Source of the DNA: Actinomycetales bacterium
GTDB taxonomy: Bacteria; Actinomycetota; Actinomycetes; Actinomycetales; Cellulomonadaceae
Length of the DNA stretch: 36,344 bases
Assembly (NCBI GenBank): GCA_012514545.1
Contig: JAAZAC010000105.1
Coordinates: forward strand, 1-36,344
Reading direction: 5' to 3'
The stretch's first letter is position 1; each line of letters opens with the position of its first letter. The notes under the pieces were generated by a model, which was not told the origin of the DNA, searched no databases, and worked only from the letters and a program-made list of their open reading frames with translations. The position numbers and the translations under genes were made by a program. Positions 1 to 7,825 of this stretch are shown here, in pieces.

Positions 1-492
1 AACAACTCGGGCACCACCGCGATCTTCATCAACCAGCTCCGCGAGAAGATCGGCGTCTTCTTCGGCTCCCCGGAGACGACGACGGGCGGCAAGGCGCTGA
101 AGTTCTACGCCTCGGTGCGCATGGACATCCGGCGGATCGAGACCCTCAAGGAGGGCACCGAGTCCGTCGGCAACCGGACCCGCGTCAAGGTCGTCAAGAA
201 CAAGCTCGCGCCGCCCTTCAAGCAGGCGGAGTTCGACATCCTCTACGGCGTGGGCATCTCCCGCGAGGGCGGCCTCATCGACCTCGGCGTGGAGCACGGG
301 CTCGTGCGCAAGTCGGGCGCCTGGTACACGTACGAGGGCGACCAGCTCGGCCAGGGCAAGGAGAACGCCCGGGCGTTCCTGCGCGACAACCCCGACCTCG
401 CCGCGGAGATCGAGAAGAAGATCAAGGAGAAGCTCGGGATCGGCGCGCGCGTCGACGCGCCGGCCGACCCGCCCGCCCCCGTCGACTTCTAG
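1..492 (+). CDS. recA: RecA recombinase, C-terminal part (5' end outside window)
   Basis: The reading frame is open from base 1 and encodes the last 163 residues of RecA, the ATP-dependent strand-exchange protein that also stimulates LexA self-cleavage. The ETTTGGKALKFYASVR stretch followed by the RVKVVKNK and PFKQAEFDILYG blocks is diagnostic of the end of the RecA core, and the last ~50 residues form the C-terminal domain, ending in an acidic and proline-rich tail. The upstream half, promoter and any LexA box lie outside the window. The stop codon overlaps an AGGAG sequence that serves recX, so the two genes are probably co-transcribed and translationally coupled. Identification is secure. 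Confidence 0.98.
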   Translation, partial: NNSGTTAIFINQLREKIGVFFGSPETTTGGKALKFYASVRMDIRRIETLKEGTESVGNRTRVKVVKNKLAPPFKQAEFDILYGVGISREGGLIDLGVEHGLVRKSGAWYTYEGDQLGQGKENARAFLRDNPDLAAEIEKKIKEKLGIGARVDAPADPPAPVDF

Positions 493-504
493 GAGCCCGT
501 CCGA

Positions 505-1071
505 GTGACGTCCCGACGCCGTCCGCGGTGGTCGGCGCCGGAGCCCCCGGCGACCGGCGCTGCGGCGGTCGACCCCGAGCCCGACCCCGAGCAGGTCGCC
601 CGGTCGATCGCGCTGCGGCTGCTCACCGGGGCGCCGCGGAGCCGGCACCAGCTGGCCGAGGCGATGGCGCGCCGCGGCGTGCCCGACGACGTCGTGACGC
701 GCGTGCTCGACAGGTTCACCGAGGTCGGGCTGATCGACGACGCCGAGTACGCCCGGATGCTCGTCCGCGCGCGGCGCGAGTCGCGCGGCCTCGCCCGGCG
801 CGCGCTCGCCGTCGAGCTGCGCCGCAAGGGGATCGACGACGAGACGGCCGCGGCCGCGCTCGACGAGGTCGACCCGGAGAGCGAGGAGGAGGTGGCGCGG
901 GCGCTGCTGCGCCGGCGGTGGCGCACCGACGTCGCCCCGGACGTCCAGGCGCGCCGCGCGCTGGCGATGCTCGCGCGAAAGGGGTATCCGCCCGGCCTGT
1001 CGCGCCGCCTCGTGGCCGAGATGCGCGACGATGGAGACCTGCCCGCCGGCGTCGCCGGCGACGAGGAGTGA
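505..1071 (+). CDS. recX: RecX regulatory protein
   Basis: This 188-residue protein starts with GTG and is preceded by AGGAG at 491-495, which overlaps the recA stop. RecX binds RecA filaments and limits their extension and activities. The sequence shows the three-helix RecX repeats: ALRLLTGAPRSRHQLAEAM near residue 33, then RESRGLARRALAVELRRKGID, and a third repeat ending MLARKGYPPGLSRRLV. Length and position directly after recA fit the family. The first ~30 residues are proline/alanine-rich and poorly conserved. It lies 12 bases from both recA and rny, which suggests one operon. Confidence 0.95.
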   Translation: MTSRRRPRWSAPEPPATGAAAVDPEPDPEQVARSIALRLLTGAPRSRHQLAEAMARRGVPDDVVTRVLDRFTEVGLIDDAEYARMLVRARRESRGLARRALAVELRRKGIDDETAAAALDEVDPESEEEVARALLRRRWRTDVAPDVQARRALAMLARKGYPPGLSRRLVAEMRDDGDLPAGVAGDEE

Positions 1072-1083
1072 CGACGGCCGGAG

Positions 1084-2580
1084 GTGGCGGTGACCGAGTG
1101 GGGCGAGGCGGCCTTCGTCGTCGCGCTGCTCGTCGCCTGCCTCGTCGCGCTCGTCCTCGTCCTGCTCGCCCGCCGCGAGGCGGAGGCGACCCGCCGGCAG
1201 GCGCTCGAGGACGCCGCCACGGTCAAGGCCGAGGCGCGCGCCATGCTCGCCGACGCGCAGCGGCGCGAGGAGCACGTCGCCCAGCGTGAGCAGGACCTCG
1301 CCGCCGAGCGGCGGCAGGTCCGCGAGCTCGTCGAGCAGGCCGAGGCGCGCGTCCAGCAGTCGACCCTGCACGCGCAGCAGGCGGAGGCGGACCGGCGCGC
1401 GGCCCGCGAGGAGCTCGCCGCGGCGCGGGAGGAGGCGGCGGCGCTCCTCCAGGCCACGTCCGGGCTGTCGCCCGCCGAGGCCCGCGCGGAGCAGGTCCGG
1501 CTCGTCGTCGAGGAGGCGGAGCGCGAGGCCGCGGCCACCGTGCGCCGCGCCGAGGCGCGCGCCCGTCGCCAGGCCGACGAGCGCGCCCGGCACATCGTCG
1601 CCGCGGCCGTGCAGCGCATGGCCGGCCCGACGAGCACGCAGAGCGTCGTGACCGTGGTGCCCCTGCCCGCCGAGGAGATGAAGGGCCGCATCATCGGCAA
1701 GGAGGGGCGCAACATCCGGACGTTCGAGGCCCTCACGGGCGTGAACGTCCTCATCGACGACAGCTCCGACCAGGTCACGCTCTCGAGTTTCGACGCCGAG
1801 CGCCGGGAGGTCGCCGCCGTGGCGCTGGAGGCGCTCATCGCGGACGGTCGCATCCACCCGCAGCGCATCGAGCTCGCCTACGCGGAGGCCCTCGCGGGCG
1901 CGCGCGACCGGGCCGTCGCAGCAGGCCACGAGGCGGCCGAGCGGGCCGGCGTCGTCGGCCTGCACCCCGAGGTCGTCGAGACGCTCGGGCGCCTGCGCCT
2001 GCGGGTCAGCTACGGCCAGAACGTGCTGGCGCACCTCGTCGAGAGCGCCCAGCTCGCCGCGCTCATGGCCGCGGAGATCGGGGCCGACGTCGCCACCGCC
2101 CGCCGGGCGGCGTTCCTGCACGACCTCGGCAAGGCCATGACGCCCGAGCGCCCGGGCACCCACGCGGCCCTCGGGGCGGAGATGCTGCGCCGGCTCGGCG
2201 AGCCCGACGTCGTCGTCAACGCGGTCGCCGCGCACCACGACGAGGTGCCGCTCGAGTCCGTCGAGGCCGTGCTCGTCCAGGCGGCCGACGCGATCTCGGC
2301 GTCCCGCCCCGGCGCGCGCCGCGAGGAGCTCGACCAGTTCGTGGAGCGCATGACGAGCCTCGAGTCGCTCGTCGCCTCCCACCCCGGCGTGCGCCGCGCG
2401 CTGGCGATGGCCGCCGGCCGCGAGGTCCGCGTCGTCGTCGAGCCCGACGTCGTCGGGGACGCCGCGCTGCCCGACCTCGCCAACGCGATCGCGCGGCACA
2501 TCGAGACCGAGCTCACCTACCCGGGCGAGATCACCGTCACGGTCGTGCGCGAGCTGCGGGCCTCGGCGACGGCCGGCTGA
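1084..2580 (+). CDS. rny: Ribonuclease Y
   Basis: This 498-residue membrane-anchored endoribonuclease initiates mRNA turnover. Residues ~8-26 form one membrane segment, followed by a long charged Ala/Glu/Arg coiled coil to about residue 190. A KH RNA-binding domain begins near residue 200 with GRIIGKEGRNIRTFE. The HD hydrolase domain has its HD pair at 346-347 in FLHDLGKA, followed by GTH, AHHDE and the AADAISASRPGARRE signature. Length is slightly below the usual ~520 because of a shorter coiled coil. The GTG start lies 12 bases after recX. Placement in a recA-recX operon could couple its expression to DNA damage (inference). Confidence 0.95.
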   Translation: MAVTEWGEAAFVVALLVACLVALVLVLLARREAEATRRQALEDAATVKAEARAMLADAQRREEHVAQREQDLAAERRQVRELVEQAEARVQQSTLHAQQAEADRRAAREELAAAREEAAALLQATSGLSPAEARAEQVRLVVEEAEREAAATVRRAEARARRQADERARHIVAAAVQRMAGPTSTQSVVTVVPLPAEEMKGRIIGKEGRNIRTFEALTGVNVLIDDSSDQVTLSSFDAERREVAAVALEALIADGRIHPQRIELAYAEALAGARDRAVAAGHEAAERAGVVGLHPEVVETLGRLRLRVSYGQNVLAHLVESAQLAALMAAEIGADVATARRAAFLHDLGKAMTPERPGTHAALGAEMLRRLGEPDVVVNAVAAHHDEVPLESVEAVLVQAADAISASRPGARREELDQFVERMTSLESLVASHPGVRRALAMAAGREVRVVVEPDVVGDAALPDLANAIARHIETELTYPGEITVTVVRELRASATAG

Positions 2581-2602
2581 CCGCGCGCCGTGCCGCCGGG
2601 GG

Positions 2603-3493
2603 TCAGGGGGCGGTCAGCGGACCCGTGGGCGGCGCGCCGCCCGCGCCGGCCTCGACGGCGAGCACCGGCGCCGCGGGGCGACCCGTCCTGGCACCCGTGC
2701 GCCGGCTCAGCCAGCGCGCGAACCACGACAGCGTGAGGTTGACCGCGAGGTACGTCCCCGCGCCCACGACGAAGAGCGCGACGAAGTACCGGTTGCCGAA
2801 GTACTGCCCGTTGTTCTGGATCGACTTCAGCAGCTCCGGGTAGCTCACGATGAAGCCCAGCGAGGAGTCCTTGAGCAGCACGACGAGCTGGGCGACGAGG
2901 CTCGGCAGCATCGTGCGCACCGCCTGCGGCAGCTGCACGGTCCGCAGCGCCTGCCAGCGCGTCAGCCCGATGGCGTACGCGGCCTCGGTCTGGCCCCGCG
3001 GGAGCGCGGCGAGGCCCGCCCGCAGGATCTCGGCGAAGATCGCCATGTTGTACACGACGAGGCCGAAGACGACGCCCGAGAACGGGTCCATGTCCAGGGC
3101 CAGGGTGCCGAACAGCATCATGAGCAGGACCGGCAGGCCGCGGAACAGCTCGACGACGGCGACCGCCGGCAGCCGCAGCCACGTCCAGCGGGTCGTGCGC
3201 CACAGCGCGAGCAGGAGGCCGAGCACCAGCGCCAGGGGAGCGGCCACCGCCGCGGCGCGCAGCGTGGCGCCCAGCCCGCGCACGACGATGGACCGCCACA
3301 CGCTCGCCGCGGTCTGGTTCTTCGGCGGGTCGTACAGGACGTCCCAGTGGTCCGCCTGGAAGACGCCGCGGCCGGCGGCGTAGCGCAGCGCGAAGAACAG
3401 CGCGACGAGGATGACGAGCGCGCCGACGACGGACCCGATGCGCTCGCGGCGGCGCGTCACCGGGCCCGGCGCGTCGTAGAGGACGGTGGTCAT
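2603..3493 (-). CDS. gluD: Glutamate-type amino acid ABC transporter permease (GluD-like)
   Basis: This 296-residue inner-membrane permease is the second permease of a polar amino acid (HisM/GltK family) importer. The N-terminus starts MTTVLYDAPG and is followed by one hydrophobic segment, a periplasmic stretch containing the NQTAASVW block, then four or more membrane helices. The EAA loop that contacts the ATPase reads EAAYAIGLTRWQALRTVQLP. The ATG start overlaps the gluC stop by four bases, so the genes are translationally coupled. It resembles GluD of the Corynebacterium glutamicum glutamate system in gene order and architecture. Substrate is inferred from the operon rather than from residues. 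The rny stop lies only 22 bases away on the opposite strand, with no clear terminator. Confidence 0.9.
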   Translation of the reverse strand: MTTVLYDAPGPVTRRRERIGSVVGALVILVALFFALRYAAGRGVFQADHWDVLYDPPKNQTAASVWRSIVVRGLGATLRAAAVAAPLALVLGLLLALWRTTRWTWLRLPAVAVVELFRGLPVLLMMLFGTLALDMDPFSGVVFGLVVYNMAIFAEILRAGLAALPRGQTEAAYAIGLTRWQALRTVQLPQAVRTMLPSLVAQLVVLLKDSSLGFIVSYPELLKSIQNNGQYFGNRYFVALFVVGAGTYLAVNLTLSWFARWLSRRTGARTGRPAAPVLAVEAGAGGAPPTGPLTAP

Positions 3494-4137
3494 CGCGCGA
3501 ACGCCACCCTTCGCTCGAGCGCCGAGGCGAGCAGCCCCGCCGGGATCGTGATGACGAGGTAGAACGCGGCCACCCCGACGAGCACCCAGGGGTCGCCCGC
3601 GTTCGCGGTGGACAGCCGGCGGCCGACCCCGATGAGCTCGACGGTCGCGAACCCGGCGGCCACCGAGGTGTTCTTCGTCAGCGCGATGAGGACGTTGATG
3701 AGCGGCGGGATCGTGGACCGCACGGCCTGGGGGAGCACGACCTCGCGCAGCGTCTGACCGAAGGTCAGGCCGATCGACCGGGCCGCCTCGGCCTGCCCGA
3801 CGCCGACCCCGTTGATCCCGGAGCGCACCGCCTCGGCGACGAACGCCGACGTGTACAGCCCCAGGCACAGCACGGCGGTCCAGAAGCCGAGCGGCAGGAG
3901 GATCCCGAACTGCGGCGCGACGAGCACCATGAAGAAGAACACCAGCGTGAGGGGCGTGTTGCGCAGCACCTCGACCCACGCGGCCGCGAACAGGCGCAGG
4001 GACCGCAGCGGCGCGACGCGCAGCCCCGCGACGATCACGCCGAGGACCAGCGCGAGCGCGCCCGCGTACGCGGTCAGGCGCAGCGTCACCACGAACCCGT
4101 CGACGTAGGTCGACGCGTTGTCGAAGATCACGCCCAC
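3490..4137 (-). CDS. gluC: Glutamate-type amino acid ABC transporter permease (GluC-like)
   Basis: This 215-residue permease starts at GTG (4135-4137) with a strong GGAGGGAG ribosome site about ten bases before it. It has the compact HisM/GltJ fold: about five membrane helices, and an EAA loop reading EAARSIGLTFGQTLREVVLP followed by QAVRSTIPPLINV. The NTSVAAGFATVELIG segment is typical of amino-acid permeases of this family. It pairs with GluD to form the channel and overlaps it by four bases. A large hairpin lies between gluB and this gene and may lower its transcript level relative to the binding protein. Confidence 0.92.
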   Translation of the reverse strand: MGVIFDNASTYVDGFVVTLRLTAYAGALALVLGVIVAGLRVAPLRSLRLFAAAWVEVLRNTPLTLVFFFMVLVAPQFGILLPLGFWTAVLCLGLYTSAFVAEAVRSGINGVGVGQAEAARSIGLTFGQTLREVVLPQAVRSTIPPLINVLIALTKNTSVAAGFATVELIGVGRRLSTANAGDPWVLVGVAAFYLVITIPAGLLASALERRVAFAR

Positions 4138-4161
4138 GCTCGGCCGGCTCCCTCCGCTCGG

Positions 4162-4198
4162 GGGCGCGGGCGGCCGGAGACCCGGCCCGCCCGCGCCC
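4162..4198 (-). other. Large intercistronic stem-loop between gluB and gluC
   Basis: Positions 4162-4173 are fully complementary to 4187-4198 (12 GC-rich pairs). After one bulged C (4186), four more pairs (4174-4177 with 4182-4185) close a four-base loop at 4178-4181. No T-run follows, so it is more likely a 3'-end stabiliser or partial attenuator than a full terminator. Such hairpins after a binding-protein gene are known to leave more binding-protein mRNA than permease mRNA. The role here is inferred. Confidence 0.6.
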
Positions 4199-4209
4199 GC
4201 GTCGGTGCG

Positions 4210-5097
4210 TCAGTCCTCGTACCGGTCCACGCTCGGCGGCTCCGGCGTCGGCAGCACGGTCCCCGCCGTGGCCTCCCACGCCGCGGTCCAGCGGCCGTCG
4301 GCGAAGATCTCCTCGAGCACGTCGTTGATCCACATCCGGAACTCGACGTCGTCCTTCGCCACGCCGATGCCGTACGGCTCCTCGGTGAACGGGTCGCCGC
4401 GCACCTCGAGGTCGTCGCTCTCGGCCGCGAAGCCCGCGAGGATCACGTTGTCCGTGCTCACGGCGTCGACCTGGCCGTTGCGCAGGGGCTCGAGGCACTC
4501 GGAGTACGTGCCGAACGGCACCACGTCGACGTCGGGGAAGTTGGCGAGCAGGTTCCCCTCCGGCGTCGAGCCGGAGACCGTGCACACGCGCTTGCCCGAG
4601 AGGTCGTCCGGCCCCTGGATGTCGGTGTTGGAGGCGAGCGTGAGGATCGACTGGCCCGCGAGGTAGTAGGGCCCGGCGAAGCCGACGCGCTGCTTGCGCT
4701 CGTCGTTGATCGTGTAGGTCGCCACGACGATGTCGACGTCGCCGTTCTCGATCGCCGTCTCGCGGTTCTGCGACGGCGTCTCCACCCACTCGATGTCGTC
4801 CTCGTCGATGCCGAGCTCGCCCGCGATGAGCTTGGCGATCTCGACGTCGAAGCCCTCGGGGACGCCGTCGGGCCCGACCAGGCCGAAGAGCGGCTGGTCG
4901 AACTTCGTGCCGACGGTGATCGTCCCGGCCTCGGCGAGGCGCGCCATCGTCGAGCCCTCGGGGAACTCGGCGGTCTCGCCGCCGTCGTCGCCGCCGTCGG
5001 TGGCGGGCGGGGTGTCCTCGCCGTCTCCGCCGCAGCCGGACAGTGCGAGCGCCGTCGCCGCGATCAGCGCGACGGCGAGTCGTCGACTCGTGGTCAT
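4210..5097 (-). CDS. gluB: Glutamate-binding lipoprotein (GluB-like)
   Basis: This 295-residue extracellular solute-binding lipoprotein belongs to the SBP_bac_3 family. A short basic N-terminus and hydrophobic stretch lead to the lipobox LALSGC, with the acylated Cys at residue 22. An acidic Gly/Asp/Thr linker follows, then the two-lobed binding domain: ITVGTKFDQPLFG, GFDVEIAKLIAGELG, ENGDVDIVVATYTIN and GSTPEGNLL. The ATG start has GAAGGTG a few bases upstream. It is the second gene of the gluABCD order and would deliver glutamate or a related acidic amino acid to GluCD. Substrate assignment rests on similarity to the C. glutamicum system. Confidence 0.93.
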   Translation of the reverse strand: MTTSRRLAVALIAATALALSGCGGDGEDTPPATDGGDDGGETAEFPEGSTMARLAEAGTITVGTKFDQPLFGLVGPDGVPEGFDVEIAKLIAGELGIDEDDIEWVETPSQNRETAIENGDVDIVVATYTINDERKQRVGFAGPYYLAGQSILTLASNTDIQGPDDLSGKRVCTVSGSTPEGNLLANFPDVDVVPFGTYSECLEPLRNGQVDAVSTDNVILAGFAAESDDLEVRGDPFTEEPYGIGVAKDDVEFRMWINDVLEEIFADGRWTAAWEATAGTVLPTPEPPSVDRYED

Positions 5098-5116
5098 GGC
5101 ATCACCTTCTCGGTCG

Positions 5117-5132
5117 GACCGCCGGAGCGGTC
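5117..5132 (-). other. Small hairpin at gluA stop
   Basis: A perfect six-base inverted repeat (GACCGC and GCGGTC) with a four-base loop overlaps the end of gluA in the 33-base gap before gluB. It is too small and lacks a T-run to be a convincing terminator; it may just modulate read-through. Confidence 0.3.
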
Positions 5133-5940
5133 AGTGGGTGAGGATCTTGGACAGGAAGTCGCGGGCGCGCTCGGAGCGGGGGGCGGTGAAGAACTCCTCG
5201 GGCGGCGCCTCCTCGACGATGCGGCCGGCGTCCATGAAGACGACGCGGTCGGCGGCGCGGCGCGCGAACCCCATCTCGTGGGTGACGACGACCATCGTCA
5301 TGCCGTCGCGCGCGAGGGCGACCATGACGTCGAGGACCTCGTTGATCATCTCGGGGTCGAGGGCGCTCGTCGGCTCGTCGAAGAGGATCACCTTGGGCCG
5401 CATGGCCAGCGCCCGGGCGATCGCCACCCGCTGCTGCTGGCCGCCGGAGAGCTGGGCCGGGAGCTTGTGCGCCTGGTCGGCGACGCCGACCCGGTCGAGG
5501 AGGCTCATCGCGAGCTCGTTCGCCTCGGCGCGGCGCATGCCCTTCGCCTTGATCGGCTCGAGCGTGACGTTGTCGAGCACCGTCCGGTGCGCGAAGAGGT
5601 TGAACGACTGGAAGACCATGCCGATGTCGGCCCGCAGGCGCGCGAGCGCGCGGCCCTCGGCGGGGACGGGCACGCCGTCGACGGCGACGGTGCCGGAGTC
5701 GACGGGCTCGAGCCGGTTGATGACGCGGCAGAGCGTCGACTTGCCGGAGCCCGAGGGGCCGATGACGACGACCACCTCGCCGCGGCGGACCTCCAGGTCG
5801 ACGTCGCGCAGCACGTGCAGGTGCCCGAAGTGCTTGTTGACGCCGGACAGCGTGACGAGCGCCGGCGCGTCGGCGCCGTCGCGAGGCGCGGGCCGGTCCT
5901 CGGGGGCGCTGCCGGCCGGGTGGCCGCCCGTGGGTCTCAC
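5131..5940 (-). CDS. gluA: Glutamate ABC transporter ATP-binding protein (GluA-like)
   Basis: This polar amino acid transport ATPase (GlnQ family) is 269 residues from the chosen start. Walker A GPSGSGKST is at 61-69, the Q-loop lies in MVFQSFNLF, the ABC signature is LSGGQQQR, Walker B is VILFDEPTSALDP, and the switch His is in VVTHEMGF. It energises GluCD. The start was placed at GTG 5940 because TACGTT sits exactly six bases upstream, the spacing of a leaderless promoter. An in-frame GTG at 5976 would add 12 residues with no support. The first ~27 residues are proline-rich and not part of the family core. It is the first gene of the operon and is divergent from miaB. Confidence 0.93.
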   Translation of the reverse strand: MRPTGGHPAGSAPEDRPAPRDGADAPALVTLSGVNKHFGHLHVLRDVDLEVRRGEVVVVIGPSGSGKSTLCRVINRLEPVDSGTVAVDGVPVPAEGRALARLRADIGMVFQSFNLFAHRTVLDNVTLEPIKAKGMRRAEANELAMSLLDRVGVADQAHKLPAQLSGGQQQRVAIARALAMRPKVILFDEPTSALDPEMINEVLDVMVALARDGMTMVVVTHEMGFARRAADRVVFMDAGRIVEEAPPEEFFTAPRSERARDFLSKILTH

Positions 5941-5946
5941 CCGTCG

Positions 5947-5952
5947 AACGTA
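5947..5952 (-). promoter_or_regulatory. Predicted -10 element of gluABCD (TACGTT), leaderless
   Basis: TACGTT is followed by six bases and then GTG of gluA. This puts the expected transcription start on or within a base or two of the start codon. No clear -35 is visible. Confidence 0.5.
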
Positions 5953-6020
5953 GGTCGGTTGCGCGAGGGCGGCCACTCGAGATGATCACGACCAGGTAAA
6001 TTCTCGCCGGGCCCGCGTCG

Positions 6021-6026
6021 TACCCT
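6021..6026 (+). promoter_or_regulatory. Predicted -10 element of miaB (TACCCT)
   Basis: TACCCT lies eight bases before the miaB ATG with no Shine-Dalgarno sequence between them, consistent with a leaderless or near-leaderless transcript. Confidence 0.5.
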
Positions 6027-6034
6027 GGACCGCG

Positions 6035-7693
6035 ATGACGACGACCCTCCCGGACCGCGCGCCCGCCGGCCCGACCGCAGCCCCCCGCACGACGCCGGAC
6101 GCCCGCCGGACCGCCCGGGGGACCTACGTCGTGCGCACGCTCGGCTGCCAGATGAACGCGCACGACTCCGAGCACATGGCCGGCCTGCTCGAGCAGGCCG
6201 GGTTCGCGCCCGCGCCGCCGGAGGAGGCGGCCGAGTGGCGGGCCGACGTCGTCGTCATCAACACCTGCGCGGTCCGCGAGAACGCGGCGACGCGCCTCTA
6301 CGGCAACCTCGGGCGGCTCGCCGGGATCAAGGCGGAGCGGCCCGGCATGCAGATCGCCGTCGGGGGCTGCCTGGCGCAGAAGGACCGGGCCGGCATCGTC
6401 GAGCGCGCCCCGTGGGTCGACGTCGTCTTCGGCACGCACAACATCGACGCGCTGCCCGTGCTGCTCGAGCGGGCCCGGCACAACGCCGCGGCGCAGGTCG
6501 AGATCGAGGAGTCCCTCAAGGTCTTCCCGTCGACGCTGCCGACGCGCCGCGAGTCGGTCTACGCCGGCTGGGTCTCGATCAGCGTCGGCTGCAACAACAC
6601 GTGCACCTTCTGCATCGTGCCGCACCTGCGCGGCAAGGAGCGCGACCGCCGGCCGGGGGAGATCCTCGCCGAGGTCGAGGCGCTCGTCGCCGAGGGCGCC
6701 ATCGAGGTGACGCTGCTCGGGCAGAACGTCAACTCCTACGGCGTCGGCTTCGGCGACCGGGGGGCGTTCGCCAAGCTGCTCCGGGCGGTCGGCGCGATCC
6801 CCGGGCTCGAGCGCGTGCGGTTCACCTCGCCGCACCCGGCCGCGTTCACCGACGACGTCATCGCCGCGATGGCGGAGACCGGCACGGTCATGCCGAGCCT
6901 GCACATGCCCCTGCAGTCGGGCTCGGACCGGATCCTGCGCGCGATGCGCCGCTCGTACCGCAGCGAGCGGTTCCTCGGCATCCTCGAGCGGGTGCGCGCC
7001 GCCATCCCCGACGCTGCGATCACCTCCGACGTCATCGTCGGCTTTCCCGGGGAGACGGAGGAGGACTTCGCGGAGACGCTGCGCGTCGTCGAGCAGGCGC
7101 GGTTCAGCTCGGCGTTCACGTTCCAGTACTCGCCGCGGCCGGGCACGCCGGCGGCGGACCTGCCGGACCAGGTGCCGCCCGACGTCGTCGCGGAGCGCTA
7201 CGCGCGGCTCGTCGCCCTCCAGGAGCGCATCTCGACGGAGGAGAACGCGGCGCAGGCCGGGCGCGTCGTCGAGGTGCTCGTGGCCGAGGGCGAGGGCCGC
7301 AAGGACGAGGCCACGCGCCGGGTCAGCGGGCGCGCGGCCGACAACCGGCTCGTGCACCTCGCCCTGCCCGAGCACGTGGCCGGGCTCGTGGCGGCCGCGG
7401 GAGAGCCGTCGGCGGACCCGCCGGCCGACCCGCGCCTCGCCGCCGAGCCGCCGGCCGACCTGCCGCGGCCCGGCGACCTCGTCACCGTGCAGGTGACGTA
7501 CGGCGCGCCGCACCACCTCGTCGCGGACTCTGCGCTGACCGGCGGGCCGTTCGCGGTGCGCCGCACGCGCGCCGGCGACGCCTGGGCCGCGCGGCGCCGC
7601 GCCGAGCTCGGCGAGGACGACCACGCCCACGCGCACGCCCACGCCGCCGCCGCGGGGCCGGTGCTCCTGGGGCTGCCGACGCGCCGGGCCTGA
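6035..7693 (+). CDS. miaB: tRNA methylthiotransferase MiaB
   Basis: MiaB is a radical-SAM enzyme that methylthiolates i6A37 in tRNAs. The N-terminal UPF0004 domain supplies cluster cysteines C38 (LGCQMN), C78 (NTCAVRE) and C112 (GGCLAQ). The radical-SAM CxxxCxxC is C186, C190 and C193 in GCNNTCTFC, and a TRAM RNA-binding domain follows from about residue 405. At 552 residues it is longer than usual (~440-500) because of a proline/alanine-rich insert inside the TRAM region and a C-terminal tail carrying four alternating His-Ala pairs. The ~30 residues before RGTYVVRTLG are low-complexity. Its substrate is made by MiaA, encoded two genes downstream. Confidence 0.95.
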   Translation: MTTTLPDRAPAGPTAAPRTTPDARRTARGTYVVRTLGCQMNAHDSEHMAGLLEQAGFAPAPPEEAAEWRADVVVINTCAVRENAATRLYGNLGRLAGIKAERPGMQIAVGGCLAQKDRAGIVERAPWVDVVFGTHNIDALPVLLERARHNAAAQVEIEESLKVFPSTLPTRRESVYAGWVSISVGCNNTCTFCIVPHLRGKERDRRPGEILAEVEALVAEGAIEVTLLGQNVNSYGVGFGDRGAFAKLLRAVGAIPGLERVRFTSPHPAAFTDDVIAAMAETGTVMPSLHMPLQSGSDRILRAMRRSYRSERFLGILERVRAAIPDAAITSDVIVGFPGETEEDFAETLRVVEQARFSSAFTFQYSPRPGTPAADLPDQVPPDVVAERYARLVALQERISTEENAAQAGRVVEVLVAEGEGRKDEATRRVSGRAADNRLVHLALPEHVAGLVAAAGEPSADPPADPRLAAEPPADLPRPGDLVTVQVTYGAPHHLVADSALTGGPFAVRRTRAGDAWAARRRAELGEDDHAHAHAHAAAAGPVLLGLPTRRA

Positions 7694-7789
7694 GCGGAGC
7701 GGCGCCGAACCGGGCGCGACCGGGCCCTGACCAGGGCGCGAGCCCGGGCCGCCGCCCCCGCCCGGCCCTAAGTCTCACCCGCACGAGGG

Positions 7790-7814
7790 ACCGTGCCCCG
7801 GCGGGCGGCACGGT
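7790..7814. repeat. 8-bp inverted repeat upstream of the LigB-like gene
   Basis: ACCGTGCC (7790-7797) and GGCACGGT (7807-7814) form a perfect inverted repeat with a nine-base loop. The right arm shares its last base with the predicted -10 TACCGT. It could be a weak miaB terminator or an operator; nothing in the sequence decides. Confidence 0.4.
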
Positions 7815-7819
7815 ACCGT
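7814..7819 (+). promoter_or_regulatory. Predicted -10 element (TACCGT) of the LigB-like gene
   Basis: TACCGT is followed by exactly six bases and a GTG at 7826. This spacing selects that GTG over the upstream ATG-like start at 7793 and predicts a leaderless transcript. Confidence 0.55.
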
Positions 7820-7825
7820 CGCATC

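Noticed and set aside
5944..5959. TCGAAC half-site upstream of gluA
   Set aside because: The second half (GTCGGT) matches poorly, and the transporter has no expected link to DNA damage.
5134..5985. Long plus-strand open frame opposite gluA
   Set aside because: It mirrors the ABC ATPase, has Asp/Arg/Gly-rich composition typical of antisense frames in high-GC DNA, and shows no known motif.
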